Source: Desulfurobacteriaceae bacterium
Lineage (GTDB): Bacteria; Aquificota; Aquificia; Desulfurobacteriales; Desulfurobacteriaceae
DNA length: 5,938 bases
Assembly: GCA_027064485.1 (NCBI GenBank)
Contig: JAMOPR010000284.1
Location: 1-5,938 of the forward strand
Direction of reading: 5' to 3'
The stretch's first letter is position 1. The number at the start of each line of letters is the position of its first letter. Shown piece after piece: positions 5,653 through 5,938 of this stretch. The translations under genes and the position numbers were made by a program. The notes below the pieces were generated by a model. That model searched no databases. It was not told where the DNA came from and worked only from the letters and a program-made list of their open reading frames with translations.

Positions 5653-5938
5653 TTATTCCTCCTTTAAAGCTTTCACAAAGTTGTAAAAATACTGAACGCC
5701 GGTAAACAAAGCTATAGCTGCAGAAACAATCAAAAGATTTTCTCCTTCGGATTTTTTCCCCAACAAAAGCAGTATAATTGAAATAATTATGAGAGCAGTT
5801 TTGAGCTTACCCCCTCTTGAAGCAGGAATAACCATTCCCCTCGAAGCTGCAATAGCTCTCATACCTGTAACGGCTTCTTCTCTGCCAACTATCGTTATAA
5901 CAGAATAAGGGTCACACAGTTTAACGTAAGCAAGAGAA
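5653..5938 (-). CDS. pgsA: CDP-diacylglycerol--glycerol-3-phosphate 3-phosphatidyltransferase (C-terminal part)
   Basis: The frame is open to the right window edge, leaving 94 visible C-terminal residues. Reading in from the edge gives SLAYVKLCDPYSVITIVGRE, then EAVTGMRAIAASRGMVIPAS and GGKLKTA. The REEAVTGMRAIAASRG-VIPAS stretch is diagnostic of PgsA, which makes phosphatidylglycerophosphate from CDP-diacylglycerol and glycerol 3-phosphate in the membrane. Two hydrophobic stretches follow (ALIIISIILLLLG and NLLIVSAAIALFTGVQYF), the expected last membrane helices. The catalytic CDP-alcohol phosphatidyltransferase motif belongs to the N-terminal part outside the window. The apparent ATG at 5862 is an internal Met, not the start. 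The stop is one base before the plsY TTG, so the two lipid genes form a pair. Confidence 0.93.
   Translation of the reverse strand, partial: SLAYVKLCDPYSVITIVGREEAVTGMRAIAASRGMVIPASRGGKLKTALIIISIILLLLGKKSEGENLLIVSAAIALFTGVQYFYNFVKALKEE
5658..5665 (-). promoter_or_regulatory. Ribosome binding site of plsY (supports TTG start)
   Basis: On the minus strand AAAGGAGG, a near-perfect anti-16S match, lies 6 bases before the TTG at 5651-5649. It overlaps the last codons of pgsA (AAG GAG GAA TAA). Its strength and spacing are what justify a non-ATG start for plsY, since no ATG exists nearby in frame before the conserved N-terminal motifs. Confidence 0.85.

Noticed and set aside
5653..5862. A stand-alone 69-aa membrane protein
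   Set aside because: The frame continues without a stop to the window edge, and the residues upstream (GREEAVTG) complete the conserved PgsA motif; the Met at 5862 is internal.
1..5938. CRISPR array, insertion sequence, prophage or toxin-antitoxin genes
   Set aside because: No spaced direct repeats, transposase or integrase motifs, terminal inverted repeats or toxin-antitoxin pairs were seen on either strand.

Overview
The window looks like chromosomal DNA from a thermophilic bacterium, possibly a member of the Aquificota (Desulfurobacterium-like). The evidence is bacterial phospholipid genes (pgsA, plsY), Shine-Dalgarno-led operons and CCA-encoding tRNA genes, together with a HerA-NurA pair, which is best known from archaea and from thermophilic or radiation-resistant bacteria. 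The proteins are rich in Lys, Glu and Ile, and GC is about 35-40 percent by eye. The genus is a guess.

Layout: the left edge holds two plus-strand tRNA genes, the 3' half of a probable tRNA-Gly and a complete tRNA-Cys(GCA). Everything else is one tightly packed minus-strand gene string that enters from the right edge and runs towards the tRNAs. In transcription order it is: pgsA (3' part only), plsY, a 139-aa DUF6884/YaaA-like protein, nurA, herA, and a 318-aa tRNA-guanine transglycosylase-like protein that resembles the DNA-acting DpdA family. Every junction is a 1-base gap or an overlap (4 or 17 bases), so the six genes are probably one translationally coupled operon. No promoter for it is visible here, and only 15 bases separate its end from tRNA-Cys.

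Function: PgsA and PlsY are membrane phospholipid enzymes. HerA (hexameric DNA translocase) and NurA (nuclease) normally form a DNA-end-resection machine. What stands out is that this pair sits between a small DUF6884-like protein and a DpdA-like base-exchange enzyme. DpdA enzymes insert 7-deazaguanine bases into DNA. One reading is a compact DNA-modification system with HerA-NurA as translocase-nuclease effector, that is, a minimal dpd-like restriction-modification or repair module. This is inference from gene context. No preQ0 synthesis genes lie in the window, and HerA-NurA may simply be the housekeeping repair pair. The last gene is visibly more AT-rich than the others, which suggests separate acquisition next to the tRNA genes.
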